The translations under genes and the position numbers were made by a program. 36,738 nt of DNA, from positions 1 to 36,738 of the forward strand of contig JAUCBJ010004038.1 in NCBI GenBank assembly GCA_032718475.1, read 5' to 3'. The notes beneath the pieces are model-generated. The model had not been told where the DNA came from and made no database searches. It was given only the letters and a program-made list of their open reading frames with translations. Below, piece by piece: positions 19,977 through 31,300 of this stretch; the stretch's first letter is position 1; each line of letters begins with the position of its first letter. Source of the DNA: Nemertoderma westbladi. Taxonomy: Eukaryota > Xenacoelomorpha > Nemertodermatida > Nemertodermatidae.

Positions 19977-20836
19977 GGTACGAACTAAAATACTGAACCA
20001 GCTGAAACCAGCTGAAACCAACTGAAGCCACCTGAAACCAGCAGTAAACCACCTGAAACTAGCTATGAAAACCAATAATATTTAGTTTCTAGGGGAACTT
20101 AGATCTCGACTTGGAACCAGGGGTGCTACCTTAAGATCTGTAGATCCTACAAGCGAACTTAGATTCTACATGCAAACTTGGATCCTGAGACCATAGATAC
20201 AAATTTAGATCCTGAGACCTGAGAAGCTGCAATTCTTGGCAGTTCAGCAGTTTGGCTACATTACAACAAAGTTCTGTTCATACCCTGCATTCGTACCATT
20301 ACTACATAAGTACATTACATACAGATCAGTCTGCCGGCAGCGCACACTCCCTGACTGTACATACTGTAGGCTTCATACTGTACAAATAATATACATATTA
20401 CAGTATTATAGGGTAGGATATAGGCCTACAGTATTAAATTTTTTTTTAATTTCAAATTTAATTGTAATTTTTAGTTTCTAAGTTTGTATGCAACAATCAA
20501 GGTCGCACCTGTAGATCGCACCCAGGCTGCCAGGATCTAAATTCGCATTTAGGATCTAAGGTCGAATCAGTAATATCACACCAAAGATCTAAGACCGTGT
20601 CTAAGATCCAGAGTCTCATAACTAGATAGAGCCCAGGATCTAAGTTCGTGTTTAGGATCTAAGGTAGCAGCCCTGGTTCCCAGCCGAGATCTAAGTTCCC
20701 ATAGAAACTAATATTATTGGTTTTCACAGCTGGTTTCAGTTGGTTTACTGCTGGTTTCAGGTGGTTTACTGCTGGTTTCAGTTGGTTTCAGCTGGTTTCA
20801 GGTGGTTTCAGCTGGTTCAGTATTTTAGTTCGTACC
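19977..20836. mobile_element. Foldback-type transposon 2, 860 bp, with 9-bp target duplication
   Basis: Terminal inverted repeats of roughly 150-200 bp start GGTACGAACTAAAATACTG on both ends, followed by tandem words of the form cagctgaaacc, then gaacttagatctcg and ggaaccagg. The exact 9-bp direct repeat ATAGTGGAG flanks the element at 19968-19976 and 20837-20845. A 9-bp duplication with repeat-built inverted termini fits the Foldback/Mutator-like group. The centre has no transposase, so it is non-autonomous. The paired frames reading 'VYCWFQ' on opposite strands are the two inverted termini and not genes. Confidence 0.88.
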
Positions 20837-20845
20837 ATAGTGGAG

Positions 20846-21142
20846 GCGGGTTACAAAGTGTTCTACTGAGTCTGTTGCGCACCAATAAAAGCGGCATACC
20901 AAGAAGTGTGTTATATTTAGCTGATAGCAGCTTACCAGTGTGTTTTACTGAGCCGATGCGGCTTAGCAGTGTGTTTTACTGAGCCGATTGCGGCTTAGCA
21001 GTGTGTTTTACTGAGCACGTAGCAGCTGACCAGTGTGATCCACAGGGTCTGTGGCTGCTTACAAGGGTATTCTAACTTCGGTCTATTACTTGTAATGTAT
21101 GTTATACTGTACTGAGACCATGGATGCTTTGCTAAACAGGTT
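20846..21142 (+). repeat. Diverged left edge of the 32-bp satellite
   Basis: Monomers of about 32 bp, such as gtgtgttttactgagccgat plus tgcggcttagca, are related to the main array unit but differ at many positions and include one much-altered stretch at 21050-21140. This is the usual decay at the edge of a tandem array. Confidence 0.75.
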
Positions 21143-22014
21143 GTTTTAATGAGCCCGTAGCTGTTTACTAGGGTGTTCTAATGAGCCCATAACTGCTTAC
21201 TAGGGTGTTTCAATGAGTCAATAACTGCTTACTAGGGTGTTTTAATGAGTCAATAACTGTTTACTACGGTGTTTTAATGAGCTCATAGCTGCTTACTAGG
21301 GTGTTTTAATGAGTCAATAACTGTTTACTAGGGTGTTTTAATGAGCCAATAACTGTTTACTAGGGTTTTGTAATGAGCTCATAGCTGCTTACTAGGGTGT
21401 TTTAATGAGTCAATAACTGTTTACTAGGGTGTTTTAGTGTTTTAATGAGTCAATAACTGTTTACTAGGGTGTTTTAATGAGTCAATAACTGTTTACTAGG
21501 GTGTTTTAATGAGTCAATAACTGTTTACTAGGGTGTTTTAGTGTTTTAATGAGTCAATAACTGTTTACTAGGGTGTTTTAATGAGTCAATAACTGTTTAC
21601 TAGGGTGTTTTAGTGTTTTAATGAGTCAATAACTGTTTACTAGGGTGTTTTAATGAGTCAATAACTGTTTACTAGGGTGTTTTAGTGTTTTAATGAGTCA
21701 ATAACTGTTTACTAGGGTGTTTTAATGAGTCAATAACTGTTTAGTTTACTAGGGTGTTTTAATGAGTCAATAGCTGCTTACTAGGGTGTTTTAATGAGCT
21801 CATAGCTGCTTACTAGGGTGTTTTAATGAGTCAATAACTGTTTAGTTTACTAGGGTGTTTCAATGAGTCAATAACTGTTTAGTTTACTAGGGTGTTTTAA
21901 TGAGTCAATAACTGTTTACTAGGGTGTTTTAATGAGCTCATAGCTGCTTACTAGGGTGTTTTAATGAGCCAATAACTGTTTACTAGGGTGTTTTAATGAG
22001 CCAATAACTGTTTT
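21143..22014 (+). repeat. 32-bp satellite array, segment 1
   Basis: Head-to-tail monomers of the type actagggtgttttaatgag plus tcaataactgtt. Several units carry local expansions: ttagtttac (37-bp units) and gtgttttagtgttttaatg (longer units). Variants with gagctcatagctgctt alternate. Stops occur in all frames; it is non-coding. Confidence 0.95.
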
Positions 22015-23251
22015 CTAAACTCCATCCAGGCACCAATATTAATTGGTCTATATTATTGAGTAATTATATCTAATATTGTTCGAACGTGCACCAATATTAA
22101 TTGGTCTATTATATTGGGTAATTATATTTAAGATTGTTTGAATGTAAAGTCTCTGCCCAGAAAGTCCACCCGCGCGCAGGTGATAATTAGGGGTCAACTC
22201 CATATTGACCCCACATCAGGCTATAGATAGGGGCGCATCGGGACTAAAACTTCAAGAGTTTTCACTCTGCCTCAGGCATAACTGTTGATCCCTGCACCTC
22301 AGTACAGCAGAGGTCCCTGGCCTAGAAGTCAGCTCTGTTTCGAGTGGGGGCCGTCTTTGTTGCTGGATCGGGCCTGCGAAAGGCTTTGCGGTCGCCAGTA
22401 ACGTAAGACGGTTCCGCCGTTGGTCTGAGCACATTGGCTAGACAAGCCCGGAGCGCTTGTGTGCTCGCTATTGCCTACCAGGCCAAAGTGGCAGCGTCTC
22501 CACCGGCTCGGCTCTCCTGCCCATGGTAGTGCTGGTATACTGTCCGCAGGCTATACGTTTATTTGTGGTTCACCCTCTATGGTCTGAGAACAAATTGCAG
22601 CTAACCTTTTAAGTCCAATCGGTCCCACCCCTGTTTGGACTCAGACGGTAACCTGGTGTTCTGCACAATCGCCAAGTTCCAATAGCGTGAAGCTGCACCA
22701 AGTTTATTACGACGTTCTACAGCTTTTAGAATTTATTGGCCCATGATTTTTTCACGATTTATTAAGACGTTTTTCAAAACAATTGATTATTACTATACTT
22801 TTTCCCTTTATTTGTATATTTTTTCCGGTGTATTTTTAGCAAAACAAAACGGCTAAAAATATGGTATATTTTCTCTGCTTTTTGGATTATTAGAGGCTAT
22901 ACTTTGGATCCTAACGGACCCAAAGCACCCCTCACCCGGTTTCTATATTTTTCCTCATCCCAGAGGTTTTTCTACAGTGTTACAGTAAGTTGTTTCATTT
23001 ATTTAGAAGGAAGCAATATACAGTATTATTTGGGAAGAATTGAAAATCACTGTGTTTTTGTACTATATTGAAAAGTTGTGGATGTCCGTAAATAACAAGT
23101 CATTGAAGGACCGTGTTCTAGTGGAAATATTTTATGTTAGCCGGAAAATCAAAACACTAAGCGAAAGTAATGCACTACCTGGAACTTTTTTGAGATTCAA
23201 AGCCGTTTTGGGAGCTTATCGTGCCAAGGAGCACGAGAAATCCATTACAAG
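22015..23251 (+). repeat. Unidentified 1.2-kb block, copy 1, inside the satellite
   Basis: A non-satellite block, GC-richer in its first half. It starts with a 58-bp tandem pair (gcaccaatattaattgg at 22030 and 22088) and ends ccattacaag directly against a satellite monomer. Near the end, after an acceptor-like TTTCATTTATTTAG, an open frame from 23007 reads KEAIYSIIWEELKITVFLYY, then LKDRVLVEIFYVSRKIK, then GTFLRFKAVLGAYRAKEHEK. It passes into the first satellite unit as SCLLECFNES. I do not recognise the protein. The block could be a captured gene fragment or an inserted element; no terminal repeats or certain target duplication are seen. Confidence 0.85.
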
Positions 23252-26200
23252 CTGCTTACTAGAGTGTTTTAATGAGTCAATGCTGCTTACTAGAGTGTTT
23301 TAATGAGTCAATGCTGCTTACTAGGGTGTTTTAATGTGTCAATAACTGTTTACTATGGTGTTTTAATGAGCTCATAGCTGCTTACTAGGGTGTTTCAGTG
23401 AGCCAATAACTGTTTACTCGGGTGTTTTAATGAGTCAATAGCTGCTTACTAGGGTGTTTTAATGAGCCAATAACTGTTTACTAGGGTGTTTTAATGAGTC
23501 AATGCTGCTTACTAGAGTGTTTTAATGAGTCAATGCTGCTTACTAGGGTGTTTTAATGAGCCAATAATTGTTTACTAGGGTGTTGTAATGAGCCAATAAC
23601 TGCTTACTAGAGTGTTTTAATGAGCCAATAACTGTTTACTAGGGTGTTTTAATGAGTCAATGCTGCTTACTAGAGTGTTTTAATGAGTCAATGCTGCTTA
23701 CTAGAGTGTTTTAATGAGCCAATAACTGTTTACTAGGGTGTTTTAATGAGTCAATGCTGCTTACTAGAGTGTTTTAATGAGTCAATGCTGCTTACTAGAG
23801 TGTTTTAATGAGCCAATAACTGTTTACTAGGGTGTTTTAATGAGTCAATGCTGCTTACTAGAGTGTTTTAATGAGTCAATGCTGCTTACTAGAGTGTTTT
23901 AATGAGCCAATAACTGTTTACTAGGGTGTTTTAATGAGTCAATGCTGCTTACTAGAGTGTTTTAATGAGTCAATGCTGCTTACTAGAGTGTTTTAATGAG
24001 CCAATAACTGTTTACTAGGGTGTTTTAATGAGTCAATGCTGCTTACTAGAGTGTTTTAATGAGTCAATGCTGCTTACTAGAGTGTTTTAATGAGCCAATA
24101 ACTGTTTACTAGGGTGTTTTAATGAGTCAATGCTGCTTACTAGAGTGTTTTAATGAGTCAATGCTGCTTACTAGGGTGTTTTAATGAGCCAATAACTGTT
24201 TACTCGGGTGTTTTAATGAGTCAATAGCTGCTTACTAGGGTGTTTTAATGAGCCAATAACAGTTTACTAGGGTGTTTTAATGAGTCAATAACTGTTTACT
24301 AGGGTGTTGTAATGAATCAAAAACTGTTTACTAGGGTGTAGTAATGAGTCAATAACTGTTTACTAGGGTGTTTTAATGAGCCAATAACTGCTTACTAGAG
24401 TGTTTTAATGAGTCAATAACTGTTTACTCGGGTGTTTTAATGAGTCAATAACTGTTTACTAGGGTGTTGTAATGAATCAAAAACTGTTTACTAGGGTGTA
24501 GTAATGAGTCAATAACTGTTTACTCGGGTGTTTTAATGAGTCAATAACTGTTTACTAGGGTGTTGTAATGAATCAAAAACTGTTTACTAGGGTGTAGTAA
24601 TGAGTCAATAACTGTTTACTCGGGTGTTTTAATGAGTCAATAACTGTTTACTAGGGTGTTGTAATGAGCTCATAGCTGCTTACTAGGGTGTTTTAATGAG
24701 CCAATAACTGCTTACTAGAGTGTTTTAATGAGTCAATAACTGTTTACTCGGGTGTTTTAATGAGTCAATAACTGTTTACTAGGGTGTTGTAATGAATCAA
24801 AAACTGTTTACTAGGGTGTAGTAATGAGTCAATAACTGTTTACTCGGGTGTTTTAATGAGTCAATAACTGTTTACTAGGGTGTTGTAATGAATCAAAAAC
24901 TGTTTACTAGGGTGTAGTAATGAGTCAATAACTGTTTACTCGGGTGTTTTAATGAGTCAATAACTGTTTACTAGGGTGTTGTAATGAATCAAAAACTGTT
25001 TACTAGGGTGTAGTAATGAGTCAATAACTGTTTACTCGGGTGTTTTAATGAGTCAATAACTGTTTACTAGGGTGTTGTAATGAATCAAAAACTGTTTACT
25101 AGGGTGTAGTAATGAGTCAATAACTGTTTACTCGGGTGTTTTAATGAGTCAATAACTGTTTACTAGGGTGTTGTAATGAATCAAAAACTGTTTACTAGGG
25201 TGTAGTAATGAGTCAATAACTGTTTACTAGGGTGTTTTAATGAGCTCATAGCTGCTTACTAGAGTGTTTTAATGAGTCAATGCTGCTTACTAGGGTGTTT
25301 TAATGAGCCAATAACTGTTTACTCGGGTGTTTTAATGAGTCAATAACTGTTTACTAGGGTGTTGTAATGAATCAAAAACTGTTTACTAGGGTGTAGTAAT
25401 GAGTCAATAACTGTTTACTCGGGTGTTTTAATGAGTCAATAACTGTTTACTAGGGTGTTGTAATGAATCAAAAACTGTTTACTAGGGTGTAGTAATGAGT
25501 CAATAACTGTTTACTAGGGTGTTTTAATGAGCTCATAGCTGCTTACTAGGGTGTTTTAATGAGCCAATAACTGTTTACTAGGGTGTTTTAATGTGTCAAT
25601 AACTGTTTACTAGGGTGTTTTAATGAGCTCATAGCTGCTTACTAGGGTGTTTTAATGAGCCAATAACTGTTTACTAGGGTGTTTTAATGTGTCAATAACT
25701 GTTTACTCGGGTGTTTTAATGAGTCAATAACTGTTTACTATGGTGTAGTAATGAGTCAATAACTGTTTACTAGGGTGTTTTAATGAGCTCATAGCTGCTT
25801 ACTAGGGTGTTTTAATGAGCCAATAACTGTTTACTAGGGTGTTTTAATGTGTCAATAACTGTTTACTAGGGTGTTGTAATGAGCTCATAGCTGCTTACTA
25901 GGGTGTTTTAATGAGCCAATAACTGCTTACTAGAGTGTTTTAATGAGCCAATAACTGTTTACTAGGGTGTTGTAATGAATCAAAAACTGTTTACTAGGGT
26001 GTAGTAATGAGTCAATAACTGTTTACTAGGGTGTTTTAATGTGTCAATAACTGTTTACTAGGGTGTTTTAATGAGCCAATAACTGCTTACTAGAGTGTTT
26101 TAATGAGCCAATAACTGTTTACTAGGGTGTTGTAATGAATCAAAAACTGTTTACTAGGGTGTAGTAATGAGTCAATAACTGTTTACTAGGGTGTTTTAAT

Positions 26201-27177
26201 GAGTCAATAACTGTTTACTAGGGTGTTGTAATGAATCAAAAACTGTTTACTAGGGTGTAGTAATGAGTCAATAACTGTTTACTAGGGTGTTTTAATGAGC
26301 TCATAGCTGCTTACTAGGGTGTTTTAATGAGCCAATAACTGTTTACTAGGGTGTTTTAATGAGTCAATAACTGTTTACTAGGGTGTTGTAATGAATCAAA
26401 AACTGTTTACTAGGGTGTAGTAATGAGCTCATAGCTGCTTACTGGGGTGTTTTAATGAGCCAATAACTGTTTACTAGGGTGTTTTAATGTGTCAATAACT
26501 GTTTACTAGGGTGTTGTAATGAGCTCATAGCTGCTTACTAGGGTGTTTTAATGAGCCAATAACTGCTTACTAGAGTGTTTTAATGAGCCAATAACTGTTT
26601 ACTAGGGTGTTGTAATGAATCAAAAACTGTTTACTAGGGTGTAGTAATGAGTCAATAACTGTTTACTAGGGTGTTTTAATGTGTCAATAACTGTTTACTA
26701 GGGTGTTTTAATGAGTCAATAACTGTTTACTAGGGTGTTGTAATGAATCAAAAACTGTTTACTAGGGTGTAGTAATGAGCTCATAGCTGCTTACTAGGGT
26801 GTTTTAATGAGCCAATAACTGTTTACTAGGGTGTTTTAATGTGTCAATAACTGTTTACTAGGGTGTTGTAATGAGCTCATAGCTGCTTACTAGGGTGTTT
26901 TAATGAGCCAATAACTGCTTACTAGAGTGTTTTAATGAGCCAATAACTGTTTACTAGGGTGTAGTAATGAGTCAATAACTGTTTACTAGGGTGTTTTAAT
27001 GTGTCAATAACTGTTTACTAGGGTTTTGTAATGCGCCAATAACTGCTTACTAGAGTGTTTTAATGAGTCAATAACTGTTTACTAGGGTGTTTTAATGAGC
27101 TCATAGCTGCTTACTAGGGTGTTTTAATGAGCCAATAACTGTTTACTAGGGTGTTTTAATGAGCCAATAACTGTTTT
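23252..27177 (+). repeat. 32-bp satellite array, segment 2, with higher-order repeats
   Basis: About 120 monomers. A 94-bp higher-order unit (32+31+31) repeats about six times at 23620-24165, and a 96-bp unit (three 32-mers, one carrying gaatcaaaaactg) repeats with exact spacing at 24793, 24889, 24985, 25081 and 25177. Later parts mix gagctcatagctgc, gtgtcaataactg and gagccaataactg variants. Confidence 0.95.
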
Positions 27178-28360
27178 CTAAACTCCATCCAGGCACCAAT
27201 ATTAATTGGTCTATTATATTGGGTAATTATATTTAAGATTGTTTGAATGTAAAGTCTCTGCCCAGAAAGTCCACCCGCGCGCAGGTGATAATTAGGGGTC
27301 AACTCCCTCCATATTGACCCCACATCAGGCTATAGATAGGGGCGCATCGGGACTAAAACTTCAAGAGTTTTCACTCTGCCTCAGGCATAACTGTTGATCC
27401 CTGCACCTCAGTACAGCAGAGGTCCCTGGCCTAGAAGTCAGCTCTGTTTCGAGTGGGGGCCGTCTTTGTTGCTGGATCGGGCCTGCGAAAGGCTTTGCGG
27501 TCGCCAGTAACGTAAGACGGTTCCGCCGTTGGTCTGAGCACATTGGCTAGACAAGCCCGGAGCGCTTGTGTGCTCGCTATTGCCTACCAGGCCAAAGTGG
27601 CAGCGTCTCCACCGGCTCGGCTCTCCTGCCCATGGTAGTGCTGGTATACTGTCCGCAGGCTATACGTTTATTTGTGGTTCACCCTCTATGGTCTGAGAAC
27701 AAATTGCAGCTAACCTTTTAAGTCCAATCGGTACCACCCCTGTTTGGACTCAGACGGTAACCTGGTGTTCTGCACAATCGCCAAGTTCCAATAGCGTGAA
27801 GCTGCACCAAGTTTATTACGACGTTCTACAGCTTTTAGAATTTATTGGCCCATGATTTTTTCACGATTTATTAAGACGTTTTTCAAAACAATTGATTATT
27901 ACTATACTTTTTCCCTTTATTTGTATATTTTTTCCGATGTATTTTTAGCAAAACAAAACGGCTAAAAATATGGTATATTTTCTCTGCTTTTTGGATTATT
28001 AGAGGCTATACTTTGGATCCTAACGGACCCAAAGCACCCCTCACCCGGTTTCTATATTTTTCCTCATCCCAGAGGTTTTTCTACAGTGTTACAGTAAGTT
28101 GTTTCATTTATTTAGAAGGAAGCAATATACAGTATTATTTGGGAAGAATTGAAAATCACTGTGTTTTTGTACTATATTGAAAAGTTGTGGATGTCCGTAA
28201 ATAACAAGTCATTGAAGGACCGTGTTCTAGTGGAAATATTTTATGTTAGCCGGAAAATCAAAACACTAAGCGAAAGTAATGCACTACCTGGAACTTTTTT
28301 GAGATTCAAAGCCGTTTTGGGAGCTTATCGTGCCAAGGAGCACGAGAAATCCATTACAAG
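27178..28360 (+). repeat. Unidentified 1.2-kb block, copy 2
   Basis: Nearly identical to 22015-23251. By eye I find two substitutions (c at 22624 versus a at 27733; g at 22828 versus a at 27937), a 4-bp insertion (ctcc, near 27306) and one unit instead of two of the 58-bp tandem at its start. The same terminal frame leading into the satellite is kept. Flanking monomers on both sides are also identical for at least 50-80 bp, so the duplication included part of the array. Confidence 0.9.
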
Positions 28361-31300
28361 CTGCTTACTAGAGTGTTTTAATGAGTCAATGCTGCTTACT
28401 AGAGTGTTTTAATGAGCCAATAACTGTTTACTATGGTGTTGTAATGAGCTCATAGCTGCTTACTAGAGTGTTTTAATGAGTCAATGCTGCTTACTAGGGT
28501 GTTTTAATGTGTCAATAACAGTTTACTATGGTGTTGTAATGAGCTCATAGCTGTTTACTCGGGTGTTTTAATGAGTCAATAACTGTTTACTAGGGTGTTG
28601 TAATGAGCTCATAGCTGCTTACTAGAGTGTTTTAATGAGTCAATGCTGCTTACTAGGGTGTTTTAATGTGTCAATAACTGTTTACTCGGGTGTTTTAATG
28701 AGTCAATAACTGTTTACTAGGGTGTTGTAATGAGCTCATAGCTGCTTACTAGAGTGTTTTAATGAGTCAATGCTGCTTACTAGGGTGTTTTAATGTGTCA
28801 ATAACTGTTTACTCGGGTGTTTTAATGAGTCAATAACTGTTTACTAGGGTGTTGTAATGAGCTCATAGCTGCTTACTAGAGTGTTTTAATGAGTCAATGC
28901 TGCTTACTAGGGTGTTTTAATGAGCCAATAACTGCTTACTAGAGTGTTTTAATGAGCCAATAACTGTTTACTATGGTGTTGTAATGAGCTCAGAGCTGCT
29001 TACTAGAGTGTTTTAATGAGTCAATGCTGCTTACTAGGGTGTTTTAATGTGTCAATAACTGTTTACTAGGGTGTTTTAATGAGCAAATAACTGTTTACTA
29101 GGGTGTTTTAATGAGTCAATAACTGTTTACTAGGGTGTTGTAATGAGCTCATAGCTGCTTACTAGGGTGTTTTAATGAGTCAATAACTGTTTACTAGGGT
29201 GTTTTAATGAGTAAATAACTGTTTACTCGGGTGTTTTAATGAGTCAATAACTGTTTACTAGGGTGTTGTAATGAGCTCATAGCTGCTTACTAGAGTGTTT
29301 TAATGAGTCAATGCTGCTTACTAGAGTGTTTTAATGAGCCAATAACTGTTTACTCGGGTGTTTTAATGAGTCAATAACTGTTTACTCGGGTGTTTTAATG
29401 AGTCAATAACTGTTTACTAGGGTGTTGTAATGAGCTCATAGCTGCTTACTAGAGTGTTTTAATGAGTCAATGCTGCTTACTAGAGTGTTTTAATGAGTCA
29501 ATGCTGCTTACTAGAGTGTTTTAATGAGCCAATAACTGTTTACTCGGGTGTTTTAATGAGTAAATAACTGTTTACTCGGGTGTTTTAATGAGTCAATAAC
29601 TGTTTACTAGGGTGTTGTAATGAGCTCATAGCTGCTTACTAGAGTGTTTTAATGAGTCAATGCTGCTTACTAGGGTGTTTTAATGTGTCAATAACTGTTT
29701 ACTCGGGTGTTTTAATGTGTCAATAACTGTTTACTAGGGTGTTGTAATGAGCTCATAGCTGCTTACTAGAGTGTTTTAATGAGTCAATGCTGCTTACTAG
29801 GGTGTTTTAATGAGCCAATAACTGCTTACTAGAGTGTTTTAATGAGCCAATAACTGTTTACTATGGTGTTGTAATGAGCTCATAGCTGCTTACTAGAGTG
29901 TTTTAATGAGTCAATGCTGCTTACTAGAGTGTTTTAATGAGTCAATAACTGCTTACTAGAGTGTTTTAATGAGTCAATGCTGCTTACTAGAGTGTTTTAA
30001 TGAGCCAATAACTGTTTACTATGGTGTTGTAATGAGCTCATAGCTGCTTACTAGAGTGTTTTAATGAGTCAATGCTGCTTACTAGGGTGTTTTAATGTGT
30101 CAATAACTGTTTACTCGGGTGTTTTAATGTGTCAATAACTGCTTACTAGAGTGTTTTAATGAGTCAATGCTGCTTACTAGGGTGTTTTAATGAGCCAATA
30201 ACTGCTTACTAGAGTGTTTTAATGAGTCAATGCTGCTTACTAGAGTGTTTTAATGAGCCAATAACTGTTTACTATGGTGTTGTAATGAGCTCATAGCTGC
30301 TTACTAGAGTGTTTTAATGAGTCAATGCTGCTTACTAGGGTGTTTTAATGTGTCAATAACTGTTTACTCGGGTGTTTTAATGTGTCAATAACTGTTTACT
30401 AGGGTGTTGTAATGAGCTCATAGCTGCTTACTAGAGTGTTTTAATGAGTCAATGCTGCTTACTAGGGTGTTTTAATGAGCCAATAACTGCTTACTAGAGT
30501 GTTTTAATGAGCCAATAACTGTTTACTATGGTGTTGTAATGAGCTCATAGCTGCTTACTAGAGTGTTTTAATGAGTCAATGCTGCTTACTAGAGTGTTTT
30601 AATGAGTCAATGCTGCTTACTAGGGTGTTTTAATGTGTCAATAACTGTTTACTCGGGTGTTTTAATGAGTCAATAACTGTTTACTAGGGTGTTGTAATGA
30701 GCTCATAGCTGCTTACTAGGGTGTTTTAATGAGCTCATAGCTGCTTACTAGGGTGTTTTAATGAGCCAATAACTGCTTACTAGAGTGTTTTAATGAGCCA
30801 ATAACTGTTTACTATGGTGTTGTAATGAGCTCATAGCTGCTTACTAGAGTGTTTTAATGAGTCAATGCTGCTTACTAGGGTGTTTTAATGTGTCAATAAC
30901 TGTTTACTATGGTGTTGTAATGAGCTCATAGCTGCTTACTAGAGTGTTTTAATGAGTCAATGCTGCTTACTAGGGTGTTTTAATGAGCCAATAACTGCTT
31001 ACTAGAGTGTTTTAATGAGCCAATAACTGTTTACTAGGGTGTTGTAATGAATCAAAAACTGTTTACTAGGGTGTAGTAATGAGTCAATAACTGTTTACTA
31101 GGGTGTTTTAATGTGTCAATAACTGTTTACTAGGGTGTTGTAATGAGCTCATAGCTGCTTACTAGGGTGTTTTAATGAGCTCATAGCTGCTTACTAGGGT
31201 GTTTTAATGAGCCAATAACTGCTTACTAGAGTGTTTTAATGAGCCAATAACTGCTTACTAGGGTGTTTTAATGAGCTCATAGCTGCTTACTAGGGTGTTT

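Noticed and set aside
22252-22434. 60-codon minus-strand frame in the duplicated block (also at 27361-27543)
   Set aside because: Short, with no recognisable domain. Its conservation is explained by the recent duplication.
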